Source: Listeria rocourtiae FSL F6-920
GTDB lineage: Bacteria > Bacillota > Bacilli > Lactobacillales > Listeriaceae
Assembly: GCF_000525975.1 (NCBI RefSeq)
Contig: NZ_AODK01000012.1
Span: 1 to 64,000 of the forward strand
Length of the DNA stretch: 64,000 nt
Direction of reading: 5' to 3'
The notes under the pieces were generated by a model. That model worked only from the letters and a program-made list of their open reading frames with translations, searched no databases and was not told the DNA's origin. Shown here one piece after another: positions 48,092 through 58,718 of this stretch (its first letter is position 1; each line of letters begins with the position of its first letter). The position numbers and the translations under genes were made by a program.

Positions 48092-51000
48092 ATGAACAAC
48101 ATTAAAAAGGTATTAGTTGCCAATCGTGGCGAGATTGCGATTCGCGTGCTTCGGGCGTGTACGGAACTAAACATTAAGACAGTAGCGATCTATTCGCAAG
48201 AGGATACGGCGGCGTTTCACCGTTATAAGGCGGATGAGGCTTACCTCGTAGGTGAAGGGAAAAAACCAATTGATGCATATCTGGATATTGATAATATTAT
48301 CGAAATTGCTAAGATAGCAAACGTTGACGCGATTCACCCTGGTTATGGCTTTTTGTCGGAAAATATCGACTTTGCCAAGCGTTGTGAAAAAGAAGGTATC
48401 ATTTTTGTAGGACCTAAATCGAAACACCTAGATATGTTCGGTGATAAAATTAAAGCGAAAGAACAAGCTTTACTTGCGGACATTCCAGTTATTCCAGGCA
48501 GTAACGGGCCTGTGGCAAACGCGGAAGAAGTAGCTGCATTCGGAGAAAAACACGGCTATCCATTGATGGTAAAAGCTTCTCTTGGCGGTGGCGGACGTGG
48601 TATGCGTGTGGTTCAAGGTCCAGAAGACGTAAAAGAGTCATTTGAACGTGCAGGTTCTGAGGCAAAAGCGGCTTTCGGAAACGATGAAGTGTACGTGGAA
48701 AAATGCGTTGTGAACCCAAAACATATTGAAGTGCAGATTTTAGGGGATTCTCACGGAAATATTGTCCATTTATTTGAACGTGATTGCTCTGTACAACGCC
48801 GTCACCAAAAAGTAGTAGAAGTGGCACCGTGTAACGCGATTACATCCGAATTACGTCAGCGTATTTGTGATGCTGCTGTGAAATTAATGAAAAATGTTGA
48901 CTATCTAAATGCCGGAACAGTAGAATTTTTAGTCTCTGGCGAAGATTTTTATTTCATTGAAGTAAACCCGCGCGTTCAAGTAGAGCATACAATTACCGAG
49001 ATGATTACAGGCGTGGATATCGTCCAGTCGCAACTGTTTATCGCTGATGGTTGCTCCATGCATGATCAAATTGTAGGGATTCCACAACAAGAAGACATTC
49101 GTATTAATGGCTCGGCTATTCAATGTCGGATTACGACAGAAGATCCGTTGAATAACTTTATGCCAGATACTGGTCGTATTAATACATACCGCTCAACTGG
49201 TGGTTTTGGAGTGCGTCTTGATGCTGGAAATGGGTTCCAAGGTACGATTGTAACACCTTTTTACGACTCCTTACTTGTAAAATTATGTACGTGGGGCATG
49301 ACGTTTGAGCAAGCTTCGCGCAAAATGATTCGTAACTTGATTGAGTTCCGGATTCGTGGCGTAAAAACGAATATTCCGTTCTTGCTAAACGTCGTACATC
49401 ATCCCGATTTTATTAGCGGAAACTATAATACATCGTTTATCGATACGACACCTGAATTGTTTGATTTCCCTAAAGTACGTGACCGTGGTACGAAGACGCT
49501 TCGCTATATTAGTAACGTGACAGTGAATGGCTTTCCTGGTATCAAGCATCGTGAAAAACTGGTGTATGACGATTTACGCATTCCGAAGATTCCTTTCGAT
49601 GCAAAAATCGAACCGGGAACGAAACAAATTTTGGATGCAAAAGGTCCAGCTGGTATTGTCGAATGGGTAAAATCACAAGAAGAGGTATTGCTGACAGATA
49701 CAACGTTGCGTGACGCGCATCAATCGCTGTTGGCGACGCGTGTTCGCTCGAAAGACATTTTCCAAATTGCTGATCCGATGGCGCATTTATTACCAAACAT
49801 GTTCTCTTTTGAAATGTGGGGAGGAGCAACGTTCGATACAGCTTACCGATTCCTAAATGAAGATCCGTGGGTGCGTCTAGAAACATTGCGCAAACAAATT
49901 CCAAACGTGATGTTCCAAATGTTATTACGTGGAGCGAATGCTGTTGGATACAAGAATTATCCAGATAATGTGATTCGCGAGTTCGTAAAGCAGTCTGCGC
50001 AAAGTGGCGTCGATGTGTTCCGTATTTTTGATAGCTTAAACTGGCTAAAAGGCATGGAAGTGTCGATTGAGGCTGTTCGTGACGCTGGTAAAGTGGTCGA
50101 AGCTGCGATTTGTTATACAGGTGATATTGAAGATGCAACACGTACGAAATATAACGTAGATTACTATAAAAATATGGCGAAAGAACTTGTGGCGCAAGGT
50201 ACGGATATCTTGGCAATTAAAGATATGGCGGGACTTTTGAAACCACAAGCGGCGTATCGTCTTGTGAGCGAATTAAAAGACACCATTGATGTGCCGATTC
50301 ATTTGCATACGCATGACACGAGCGGTAATGGAATTTATACGTATGCTGCGGCTGTTAGTGCGGGTGTGGATATTGTCGACGTATCATCCAGTGCGATGAG
50401 TGGCGCGACGTCTCAACCGAGCATGACGGGACTTTATTACGGTCTTGAAAACGGGAAACGACAAGCGATTTTAAACGCACACAATTCGCAAATGATTAAC
50501 CATTATTGGGAAGATGTTCGTAAATATTACAAGGATTTTGATAATGCGTTGAATTCACCGCAAACCGAAGTTTACATTCATGAAATGCCAGGTGGTCAAT
50601 ATACGAATCTACAACAACAAGCTAAAGCAGTGGGCTTAGGTGACCGTTGGGATGAAGTGAAAGACACGTACGCGGTCGTGAATGAAATGTTCGGCGATAT
50701 CGTGAAAGTAACACCATCTTCGAAAGTAGTTGGTGATATGGCACTGTTTATGGTGCAAAATGATCTTTCCGAGCAAGACGTGTACGATAAAGGTGAATCG
50801 CTAGACTTCCCAGATTCGATTATCGAGTTCTTTATGGGCGAGATTGGCCAACCATATGGCGGGTTTCCGGAAAAACTACAAAAACTTGTTCTGAAGGGAC
50901 GCACGCCTTTGACAGAACGTCCTGGAGCTTTGATGGAGCCGGTTGATTTTGAAGCGGTTCGTGCAGAGTTGGCTGAGAAGATGACGACAGGAGCACCAAC

Positions 51001-51535
51001 GGATCATGATGTGATGTCTTATATCCTATATCCGAAAGTGTTCTTGGACTACTTAGCGATGATTGAGAAATACGGTGACGTGACGGTGCTTGATACGCCG
51101 ACCTTCTTTAAAGGAATGCGTTTAGGCGAAACGGTCGAAGTGGAGCTTGAAAAAGGTAAGACACTGATTATCAAACTTAGCTCGATTGGTGAGCCGATTG
51201 CAGATGGAACGCGCGTGATTTACTTCGAGCTAAACGGTCAACCACGCGAAATCTCGATTCAAGACTTCAATGTTCAGTCAACAGTCGTGACGCGTCATAA
51301 GATTGATACGACCAATCCAGAACATGTCGGTGCAACAATGACTGGTTCTGTGATTAAGATTGTCGCTGAAAAAGGCCAAGAAGTGAAAAAAGGCGATCCA
51401 CTTCTAATCACGGAAGCGATGAAGATGGAAACAACAATCCAAGCCCCATTTGATGGCAAAGTCAACGCGATTTTTGTTACGGATGGCGATACGATAGAAT
51501 CAGCTGATTTATTGATGGAAGTTGGAAGAGTCTAA
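48092..51535 (+). CDS. pycA: Pyruvate carboxylase
   Basis: 1147 aa, full length. Biotin carboxylase domain (about 1-450: KVLVANRGEIAIRVLRAC, KASLGGGGRGMR, EVNPRVQVEHTITE), carboxyltransferase domain (about 530-800: TTLRDAHQSLLATRVR, CYTGDIEDATRTKYNVDYY, HLHTHDTSGNG), and a biotin carboxyl carrier domain with biotinylated Lys1111 in EAMKMETT. Makes oxaloacetate from pyruvate and is the main anaplerotic enzyme in Listeria, which lacks a complete TCA cycle. AGGAGG before ATG 48092. Confidence 0.97.
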   Translation: MNNIKKVLVANRGEIAIRVLRACTELNIKTVAIYSQEDTAAFHRYKADEAYLVGEGKKPIDAYLDIDNIIEIAKIANVDAIHPGYGFLSENIDFAKRCEKEGIIFVGPKSKHLDMFGDKIKAKEQALLADIPVIPGSNGPVANAEEVAAFGEKHGYPLMVKASLGGGGRGMRVVQGPEDVKESFERAGSEAKAAFGNDEVYVEKCVVNPKHIEVQILGDSHGNIVHLFERDCSVQRRHQKVVEVAPCNAITSELRQRICDAAVKLMKNVDYLNAGTVEFLVSGEDFYFIEVNPRVQVEHTITEMITGVDIVQSQLFIADGCSMHDQIVGIPQQEDIRINGSAIQCRITTEDPLNNFMPDTGRINTYRSTGGFGVRLDAGNGFQGTIVTPFYDSLLVKLCTWGMTFEQASRKMIRNLIEFRIRGVKTNIPFLLNVVHHPDFISGNYNTSFIDTTPELFDFPKVRDRGTKTLRYISNVTVNGFPGIKHREKLVYDDLRIPKIPFDAKIEPGTKQILDAKGPAGIVEWVKSQEEVLLTDTTLRDAHQSLLATRVRSKDIFQIADPMAHLLPNMFSFEMWGGATFDTAYRFLNEDPWVRLETLRKQIPNVMFQMLLRGANAVGYKNYPDNVIREFVKQSAQSGVDVFRIFDSLNWLKGMEVSIEAVRDAGKVVEAAICYTGDIEDATRTKYNVDYYKNMAKELVAQGTDILAIKDMAGLLKPQAAYRLVSELKDTIDVPIHLHTHDTSGNGIYTYAAAVSAGVDIVDVSSSAMSGATSQPSMTGLYYGLENGKRQAILNAHNSQMINHYWEDVRKYYKDFDNALNSPQTEVYIHEMPGGQYTNLQQQAKAVGLGDRWDEVKDTYAVVNEMFGDIVKVTPSSKVVGDMALFMVQNDLSEQDVYDKGESLDFPDSIIEFFMGEIGQPYGGFPEKLQKLVLKGRTPLTERPGALMEPVDFEAVRAELAEKMTTGAPTDHDVMSYILYPKVFLDYLAMIEKYGDVTVLDTPTFFKGMRLGETVEVELEKGKTLIIKLSSIGEPIADGTRVIYFELNGQPREISIQDFNVQSTVVTRHKIDTTNPEHVGATMTGSVIKIVAEKGQEVKKGDPLLITEAMKMETTIQAPFDGKVNAIFVTDGDTIESADLLMEVGRV

Positions 51536-51550
51536 CACATAGAATGCGAG

Positions 51551-51583
51551 AAGAGTCGGGATATCAAACGCCCGACTCTTTCC
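51551..51583 (+). terminator. Terminator of pycA
   Basis: AAGAGTCGGG and CCCGACTCTT with a 10-base loop, then TTTCC. Confidence 0.82.
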
Positions 51584-51605
51584 AATTTTGAAAAGGAGAA
51601 TCTAG

Positions 51606-52496
51606 ATGAATTTCAAGAAAATAATTATTGCATCAAGCATGGCTATCTTATTGGCTTTAGCAGGTTGCAGTGCACCAACTACATCTGAAAAACCAACACA
51701 AAGTTCAGAATACATAGCGACAGACGCGACAGGCACTAAAATTGAGCTCAGCGCGAAACCGAAGAAAATCGTATCTCTTATACCGAGCAATACAGAAATT
51801 TTATATCGTCTTGGCCTCGGTGAAAATGTCATTGGAGTTACATCAAGCGATGATTATCCAGCAGCCGTTAAACAAGTTCCGGTCGTTGCCACAACCGAAA
51901 TCAATGTCGAAAAAATTATTGGTATGAAACCAGACCTCGTTCTCGGGCACGCCTCGATGATGAGCTACAATAAAGATGCCTACAATCAAATTACGAAAGC
52001 TAATATTCCACTCTTCGTCGTAGAAGATGCGCAAAACTTTGATGCGGCATACAACACATTCATTCAAATTGGTGATTTGACAGGCACAACCAAAGATGCC
52101 GAAAAGTTAGTGTCATCCATGCAAGCAAGTGGAGCGGTGAAAGAACGCGCCAGAAAAGAGAAAGCTAAAGTCTGGCTAGAAATCAGTCCTGACCTGTACA
52201 CAGCTGGCCAAGAAACGTTCATCAACGAAATGTTGACAAACATCCAGGCAACAAATATCGTTTCTGAAAAAGGCTATCCACAATACAGCGAAGAACAGGT
52301 CATCCAAGCCGCACCAGATGTTATCATCACCATCTATCCTAATGCCAAGCAAGAAATCGCCAAACGTTCAGCATGGAAGAACATTCCTGCTGTGAAAAAT
52401 AACCGTATTTATGAAATTGATCCATCAATTGTAAGCCGTCCAGGGCCGCGCTTAATGGAAGGACAAGAAGCATTATTACAAGCAATTTATCCATAG
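51606..52496 (+). CDS. BtuF/FhuD-type ABC substrate-binding lipoprotein
   Basis: 296 aa. Lipobox LALAGCSAP; class III periplasmic-binding fold: KPKKIVSLIPSNTEILYRLG, GVTSSDDYP, MKPDLVLGHASM, and the long linking helix. Binds a metal chelate such as cobalamin, heme or siderophore. No permease or ATPase is next to it, so it works as an orphan with a transporter elsewhere. Same position as lmo1073. Confidence 0.87.
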   Translation: MNFKKIIIASSMAILLALAGCSAPTTSEKPTQSSEYIATDATGTKIELSAKPKKIVSLIPSNTEILYRLGLGENVIGVTSSDDYPAAVKQVPVVATTEINVEKIIGMKPDLVLGHASMMSYNKDAYNQITKANIPLFVVEDAQNFDAAYNTFIQIGDLTGTTKDAEKLVSSMQASGAVKERARKEKAKVWLEISPDLYTAGQETFINEMLTNIQATNIVSEKGYPQYSEEQVIQAAPDVIITIYPNAKQEIAKRSAWKNIPAVKNNRIYEIDPSIVSRPGPRLMEGQEALLQAIYP

Positions 52497-52790
52497 TAAT
52501 TTAACCGAAATGCAAGAACTTACTTTACAAATGCTCACTTTTGAGGTAATTTAACATAAGGTGGGTTTTTATTAATTTTTAAAGAACTCGCCGCAAATAA
52601 GAAGAAACGGATCTACATTTACGGAAGAATCGACTAAAAGCAGCCTGGAACAACAACCAAGAAAAGCGTAAACGACATCATTATGTACCTTTTTCTCGAG
52701 CAAGGGGTGGAGCCTATACGATAAAGAGTAAGTTATTTTCGGTTACTGAAATAAGTTAACCGCATTATTATTCCGGAAAGAAGTGTTTTT
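52497..52790. other. 294-bp region between the binding-protein gene and tagG
   Basis: No intact gene. A stretch at about 52580-52722 reads KELAANKKKRIYIYGRID, a stop, then SVNDIIMYLFLEQGVEPIR before another stop. It has no start or RBS and may be a remnant or chance. The promoter of tagGH must lie here but I see no clear -35/-10 pair. Confidence 0.4.
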
Positions 52791-53597
52791 GTGAAACAAG
52801 TATTAGAAGTCCTAAAAGAACAATTTAAGTACGCGCCAATGATTTTTCGAATTGCGCGTTATGAAGATAAAGCGACGTATCAGAGCCATTACCTAGGCCT
52901 TGCGTGGCAAATTTTAAACCCATTAATTCAAGTTGCAATTTACTACTTTGTATTCGGATTTGCGATGCGTACTAGATCGGGGATTGAAGGTGCAAGTTAC
53001 ATCGAGTGGATGCTAGCTGGTATTATCCCTTGGTTTTTCATCAGCGCTGTTATTTTGCAAGGAGCAAATAGCATTTTCAATAAAATTCACATGGTTTCAA
53101 AAATGAAGTTCCCGATGAGTGTAATGCCAAACATTACAATCGTATCGAATTTGACAAGTTACGTTACGATGATGGTTATCTTTTTTGCGTTGCTATTCAT
53201 CAAAGGTGCACCAGTTTCGATGTACTGGGCGCAGTTTTTCTATTATTTTGTGGCGATGATTGCCTTTTTGTTCAGTGTAACCTTACTAAATGCCACAATC
53301 AGCGTACTTGTTCGCGATTATTTCGTGTTCCTACAATCAGTCCTACGCGTCCTATTTTACGTGTCGGGTGTCGTCTGGAACTTGAACACGATGCTACCAG
53401 AATGGGTTGTCGCGATTTTGAAATTAAATCCAATTGTCTACATTATAGAAGGATTTCGAGACAGTTTTGTCGGGCATAAAGGTTTTTGGCAAGAGCCATC
53501 CTACACCGTTTATTTTTGGCTCATCACGCTCGTTTGCCTCTATGTCGGATCCGTATTACACATGAAATTCCGCGAACGTTTCGTGGATTATTTATAG
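52791..53597 (+). CDS. tagG: Teichoic acid ABC transporter permease TagG
   Basis: 268 aa ABC-2 type permease with six membrane segments. YQSHYLGLAWQILNPLIQVAIYYFVFGF is typical; later SGVVWNLN and LNPIVYIIEGFRD. With TagH exports wall teichoic acid linked to undecaprenol. GTG start at 52791 after GAAAGAAGTG. Same place as lmo1074. Confidence 0.92.
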   Translation: MKQVLEVLKEQFKYAPMIFRIARYEDKATYQSHYLGLAWQILNPLIQVAIYYFVFGFAMRTRSGIEGASYIEWMLAGIIPWFFISAVILQGANSIFNKIHMVSKMKFPMSVMPNITIVSNLTSYVTMMVIFFALLFIKGAPVSMYWAQFFYYFVAMIAFLFSVTLLNATISVLVRDYFVFLQSVLRVLFYVSGVVWNLNTMLPEWVVAILKLNPIVYIIEGFRDSFVGHKGFWQEPSYTVYFWLITLVCLYVGSVLHMKFRERFVDYL

Positions 53598-53610
53598 GAG
53601 GTAAGGACAA

Positions 53611-54624
53611 ATGGGAAAAAATATCAAAGTAGCATTCAAACATGTGTCCAAAGAATACGACCTCTATCAAAATAAATCCGATAAAATCAAAGGCCTATTC
53701 TTGCCAAAAAATAAACAAGTGCAATCCTTTTGGGCTTTGCGCGATGTCAATTTCAACATTTACGACGGCGAAACAGTTGGACTAATTGGTATTAATGGCT
53801 CTGGAAAATCAACCATTTCCAACATCATGTCTGGCGTTATCCCGCCAACCCAAGGAGAAGTAGTCATTAACGGCGAAACATCCCTCATTGCCATCGCAGT
53901 CGGCTTAAAAGGCCCACTCACAGGTTACGAGAATGTACGCTTAAAACTGCTCATGCACGGCTTGAAAACGTCTGAAATCGATGCCCTCATGCCGAACATT
54001 ATTGATTTTGCGGATATTGGCGATTTCATGAATCAACCAATCAAAAACTATTCCAGTGGTATGCGTTCACGGTTAGGTTTTGCGATTTCGGTTCACACCG
54101 ATCCAGATATTCTTGTCATAGATGAGGCTCTGTCTGTAGGTGACCAGACGTTTTATAAGAAATGCGTCGATAAAATTACCGAGTTTAAAGAAGCTGGCCG
54201 CACCATCGTGTTCGTCAGCCATTCTTTAGGCCAAATGAAGAGCCTTTGTGATCGGATAATTTGGATGCACTACGGTCAAATTCGCGAAATGGGAGCAGCC
54301 CAGGAAGTAGCTGACAAATACGATACATTCGTACGCTGGTTCAACGGTCAATCCAAATCTTACAAAAAAGAATACCAAGACGACTTCAAACGCAAACAAA
54401 AACGCCCGCAAAAAGTGATTTATCCGAATCCAAATGCGAATAAATATCGACTGACTTGGTTCGATAAAATCGCGCTGACGGTGCTCATTGCGCTGACGAT
54501 ATTCTTTGGATATTGCGTTGGGACTGGGCAATCAGTGCTAGGGATGTTTAAGGCGAGTGATGGTGGTCAGCCGGTTGTGACGGAGACGGTGAATGTGGTA
54601 AGTAAGACCAAACAGCTTTATTAG
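53611..54624 (+). CDS. tagH: Teichoic acid ABC transporter ATPase TagH
   Basis: 337 aa. Walker [10 protein letters not shown] (Lys66), signature [12 protein letters not shown], Walker [14 protein letters not shown]-loop FVSHS. A C-terminal extension carries one membrane helix (about 293-318: [17 protein letters not shown]) and a short outside tail; TagH of B. subtilis has a longer extension with extra domains. RBS GGAGG before ATG 53611. Confidence 0.93.
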   Translation: MGKNIKVAFKHVSKEYDLYQNKSDKIKGLFLPKNKQVQSFWALRDVNFNIYDGETVGLIGINGSGKSTISNIMSGVIPPTQGEVVINGETSLIAIAVGLKGPLTGYENVRLKLLMHGLKTSEIDALMPNIIDFADIGDFMNQPIKNYSSGMRSRLGFAISVHTDPDILVIDEALSVGDQTFYKKCVDKITEFKEAGRTIVFVSHSLGQMKSLCDRIIWMHYGQIREMGAAQEVADKYDTFVRWFNGQSKSYKKEYQDDFKRKQKRPQKVIYPNPNANKYRLTWFDKIALTVLIALTIFFGYCVGTGQSVLGMFKASDGGQPVVTETVNVVSKTKQLY

Positions 54625-54647
54625 TTCCCGAAGAAATAGTATAATGA

Positions 54648-54683
54648 AAGCAGACAGTTAAATATTAGGCTGTCTGCTTCTTT
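54648..54683 (+). terminator. Terminator of tagGH
   Basis: GCAGACAG and CTGTCTGC around a 12-base loop followed by TTCTTT. Confidence 0.8.
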
Positions 54684-54714
54684 GAGAGAAATCGTATTTA
54701 AAGGGGAGAAATCA

Positions 54715-55542
54715 ATGAAAAAAATTGCAGTACTTGGCAGTTGTGCCACGCGCGATAACTTTAATTCCATTTTTAATGCTGATTATAAGAAGAAATTTGA
54801 ATGTGTCCTCATGCAAAATCAGAGTTCGATTATTTCCATGGCATCTAATAAAAGAGCTAACCCAGTTGTAGCGACTGATGAGTTTTCCGAATACGATGAG
54901 TGGTGCGTTAGATCAGATTTTACAAAAGAGTTTTTTGATCACTTAGAAAGGTTACAGCCAGATACAATTATTGTTGATTTGTTTGGTGATGCCCATTTTG
55001 GTGTACTGGAGATAGAGCCAGGTCAATATGTATCGAATAATCGTTGGAAGCTTTGGCGGACGGCGTATTATAAAGATATGTTGAAAGGTAAAGTTGATGA
55101 ATTATCTATTGATAAGAATCGTGAAGCATATATGGAGGTTTGGAAAAAATCGTGGGATATCGTTCTTGGTAAGCTGAAAAAAGCGTCACCTAAAAGTAAG
55201 ATTATTTTGCATAAAATCCAGAATGTGAAAGAATATTATAATTTTGATGACAATCGCTTTGACATTGCGAGTTCTGGTAAGGTCAAGAACATTGATGTGG
55301 ATTATTATAATGAGATATTGAATGAAATGTACGCATATATTAAGAAAAGCGATAAATCGATTAAAACGATTGATGTATTTACTAGCAAAAAAGAATTTTT
55401 AAGTTTTGATGAACATCCATGGGGACTTTTTTATGTGCATTACACGATGGATTATTATCCTTTGTTTATGAATCAACTTATTGCAATTGAGAAGGAAAAC
55501 AGTTGGTTTAGCATATTTAGGAAGAAAAGAGTCGCCGAGTAG
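54715..55542 (+). CDS. DUF6270-like protein (GSC motif, SGNH-like)
   Basis: 275 aa, no signal peptide. N-terminus IAVLGSCATRDNF has the Gly-Ser-Cys block, and the C-terminal DEHPWGLFYVHYTMDYY gives a conserved Asp-His pair; this pattern fits the DUF6270 family found in capsule and teichoic acid loci. A hydrolase or acyl/phosphate-transfer role is possible. ATG 54715 follows GGGGAG. Neighbours are tagGH and the glycosylation set, so polymer modification is likely. Confidence 0.7.
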   Translation: MKKIAVLGSCATRDNFNSIFNADYKKKFECVLMQNQSSIISMASNKRANPVVATDEFSEYDEWCVRSDFTKEFFDHLERLQPDTIIVDLFGDAHFGVLEIEPGQYVSNNRWKLWRTAYYKDMLKGKVDELSIDKNREAYMEVWKKSWDIVLGKLKKASPKSKIILHKIQNVKEYYNFDDNRFDIASSGKVKNIDVDYYNEILNEMYAYIKKSDKSIKTIDVFTSKKEFLSFDEHPWGLFYVHYTMDYYPLFMNQLIAIEKENSWFSIFRKKRVAE

Positions 55543-55590
55543 CTCTGATAATGAATTATGTATGGTTCGATTTGATTAAGATTGAATAAA

Positions 55591-55619
55591 AATAATCTGG
55601 GTTCCCAGGTTATTTTTTT
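55591..55619 (+). terminator. Terminator of the DUF6270 gene
   Basis: AATAATCTGGG and CCCAGGTTATT (one G-T pair) followed by TTTTTTT. Confidence 0.82.
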
Positions 55620-55726
55620 ATGGTAACTCATATTATGCCATGTTTCTCAAGACTTTCCTTTTATGAATAAATTTTTTCTGTTATACTGAACGAGTATGTA
55701 AAAAAACAATGAGGATGTAGAAAAAT

Positions 55727-56675
55727 ATGAAATTATTAACAATCTCGGTGCCTGCTTACAATGAAAGTGAGGTACTGCCACATTTATACGAGCGCATAAA
55801 GGAAGTTATGGCCACGGTTTCGGACCGTTATGATTATGAGCTTTTGTTCATTAATGATGGCAGTTCGGATAATTCTGTTCAAATCATGAAAGAGTTGCGC
55901 GCCAAGGATTCTCGTGTTTGTTATGTGGATCTTGCTAGGAATTACGGAAAGGAAATAGCAATGGCTGCAGGGTTTGACTATGCGAAGGGCGATGCGATGG
56001 TGACGATGGACGCTGACTTGCAACATCCGCCTGAACTAATACCAGAAATGTTGTTGCTATGGGAACAGGGATACGAGGATATATATGCAAAACGGAAAGT
56101 TCGTGAAGGCGAAACATGGCTGAAAAAATATACATCGAAAAAATACTATCAATTACTCCAAAAAATGTCGAAAACACCGGTTCTTCCAGACGCTGGCGAT
56201 TTCCGTCTATTGGATCGCCGTTGTATTGATGCACTCAAAAAAATTGCGGGAAACGCAACGCTACTCCAAAGGCCTGTACAGTTGGATGGGATTCAAGAAA
56301 GTAGAAATTGAATTTGATGCTGCGCCACGCCTTGCCGGAGAGACAAAATGGAACTACGGTTCGTTGTTCAATTTAGCGCTGGAAGGAATGACTTCATTCA
56401 CGACGACGCCACTCAAAATTTCTTCTATCCTTGGATTTGTCGTATCAATTGCAGCTTTTATTTATATGATATACATATTCATCGCAACACTTATAACGGG
56501 GAATGCCGTCGAAGGTTTCCCAACATTGATGATTGTTATTTTATTTTTAGGTGGAATTCAGCTGATTTCGATAGGGATTATTGGCGAATATTTGGGTCGA
56601 ATTTTTAATGAAGTGAAAGGCCGTCCGCTATACTTTGTTGAAGAATACAACGATGAGAGAGAGCCGATAAAATGA
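55727..56675 (+). CDS. GtrB-like bactoprenol glucosyltransferase, frameshifted
   Basis: About 315 aa. GT2 domain (LTISVPAYNESEVLPHLYERI, LFINDGSSDNSVQIM, VTMDADLQHPPELIPEM) followed by two membrane helices (about 235-290). It makes undecaprenyl-phosphate-glucose in the cytoplasm. The frame stops at 56311; one A less in the A7 run 56237-56243 gives DALKKLRETQRYSKGLYSWMG and the full protein. Followed by a GtrA-type gene with overlapping start (ATGA). Confidence 0.9.
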
Positions 56676-57109
56676 AAAAGATACAGGAACTAATCGCTAA
56701 CTTTAGAAAAAAACATGCCAATCTGTACAGCATTATTATGTACATCATTATGGGTGGGTTTACGACCGTCGTGAATATTGTATCTTTCTGGCTGTGTAAC
56801 TCGGTTTTGGGAATTGATTATGTGACATCTAACACGGTCTCTTGGGTCGCATCGGTTGTTTTCGCTTATGTGACGAACAAACGCTATGTGTTTGAAAGTT
56901 ATACACCAACCTGGAGAGACCGCGTTCGGGAGGCATCATCATTCTTTGGTTTTCGCTTTTTGACATATTTAGTCGATTTAGCTGTTATGGTTATTCTGAT
57001 TAGTGGATTAGGCACAAATGCGCTGTTGGCGAAAATTTTAACAAACGTGATTGTGCTCGTGTTGAATTACGTATTTAGTAAGTGGATAATATTTAAAATT
57101 AGGAATTAA
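56672..57109 (+). CDS. GtrA family membrane protein
   Basis: 145 aa, four membrane segments. YIIMGGFTTVVNIVSFWLC, VSWVASVVFAYVTNKRYVF and the C-terminal NYVFSKWIIF are GtrA hallmarks. Probably flips the undecaprenyl-phosphate-glucose made by the preceding GtrB-like enzyme. GtcA of L. monocytogenes, needed for teichoic acid glycosylation, is the same family. Confidence 0.9.
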   Translation: MKKIQELIANFRKKHANLYSIIMYIIMGGFTTVVNIVSFWLCNSVLGIDYVTSNTVSWVASVVFAYVTNKRYVFESYTPTWRDRVREASSFFGFRFLTYLVDLAVMVILISGLGTNALLAKILTNVIVLVLNYVFSKWIIFKIRN

Positions 57110-57124
57110 AAAGGTAGGTTAATT

Positions 57125-58616
57125 ATGATTCGAACAGAAAGAAATTGGAAGTTATTAAGTATCGTAGGATTTTTAGTATTTTTTATTTTATATGTATATT
57201 GCATATCGCACGCCGTTAACACATGATGATTGGACATGGGGTATGGCTAAAGGTATGGAGCGTTTCCATGAAGGGTTTAAAGATTATAACGGACGCTATT
57301 TTGGAAATTATACTGAGTTGTTAATTACTCGTGTAGACTGGTTACGCATTTTTATAATGGGTTTATTCGGAGCTTTACTAGTGGTGTTACCAGCTTTAAT
57401 TGCAAAGACGAATTCGATTGGTGTCTATTTGCTTAGTTTCTTACTTTTTTTAACTGTACCGGCGAATATGTTTGCGCAAACGTATGGTTGGGCGGCTGGA
57501 TTTTCTAACTATAATACGGCGGCTGTTTGTACATTAATTTTTTTGCTCGTCGTAAAAAATGTATTTTATGATAAAACACCTAAATATAGCATTTGGTTGA
57601 CTATTTTGATGGTTCCGCTAGGCATCATCTCGCAATTATTTGTGGAGCATGCAACACTTTATAATTTGATTGCAGCGATTTTTATTATTGTTTGGGCATT
57701 TATTAGATTTCGCAAGTTTTTCTGGCTTCATATTACGTATTTAGTTTCTACGATTATTGGTGCGTTCATCATGTTTTCAAATGGAGCTTATGCAAAGATT
57801 TTTAGTGGAGAAGACACATATCGCAGTGTTGATAGTGACATGGGTATTTTTGCGAAAATGTATGACACGTTTAAAACGACAATGTATCAATATCTTGTGA
57901 TGAATAATGTTGGTTTGAATATCGTACTAGCTGTTATTGCGATTTTTATTTTAGTGAAAGTAGCGCAGAATATTTCAACAGTTCAACTTGTTTTCAAAGG
58001 GTTTTTCATCATAGTTTTAACGATTTATCCTTTATATCAGCCGGTTGTTAAGGGAATATTTGATATTTCATCTGAAACAACAACCACATTTGAAGCTTAT
58101 TTATCCTTATTATTCTACTTAGTGTTAGTTGCGACTGTGTTGATGTTTATTCCAAAAAACGGTTTGAAAGCAGAGTTAACTTTCTATCTTATTTCTGTTG
58201 TAACGCTTGCAGCACCATTATTCTTTGTTACGCCATTCGGACCACGTAACTTTATTATTTGCTACATGTTCTTTGTGCTTTTCGCTGTTCGGACGGTACA
58301 ATTTTTACAAGAAGAAGGGTATCTCAATTTACGAGCGCTTTACTTGCCTCTATTTGCTTTAGTTATGGCGTTTGTTTTAGCATATTCTTACGTATTCACA
58401 CAAATTGGTCAAGCAAACGATGCGCGAGTTAAAAGCATGAAAGAGCAAGCGGCAGCTGGTGAGAAGGTTATCGTTGTGAAACGGTTACCATATCAACAAT
58501 ACTTATGGATGAGTACACCGATTCAGGATGGTCCTCATGCACCAATTTTTGCGGAATATTATAAATTACCTAGTGGAGTGACCTTAAAAATAGTTCCTTA
58601 TAAGACCACAAAATGA
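57125..58616 (+). CDS. DUF6056-like GT-C type membrane protein, frame broken near start
   Basis: About 496 aa with 11-12 membrane segments. TPLTHDDWTWG and NGRYFGN in the first outside loop give the acidic residues typical of GT-C enzymes. ATG 57125 and the first helix are out of frame unless one T is removed from the T6 run 57179-57184. Third gene of a GtrB/GtrA/GtrC-type set, so it should transfer glucose from the lipid carrier to a surface polymer. The acceptor is probably wall or lipoteichoic acid. Confidence 0.78.
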
Positions 58617-58718
58617 CACCATTGTAATGTTGTTTTAACTCCCAAAGTGTGAAATAATAGAGCTGTACGCAATTTATTTCAAGGAGGTAAGGGTCAATCA
58701 GAAAAAAAAATAGTAACA

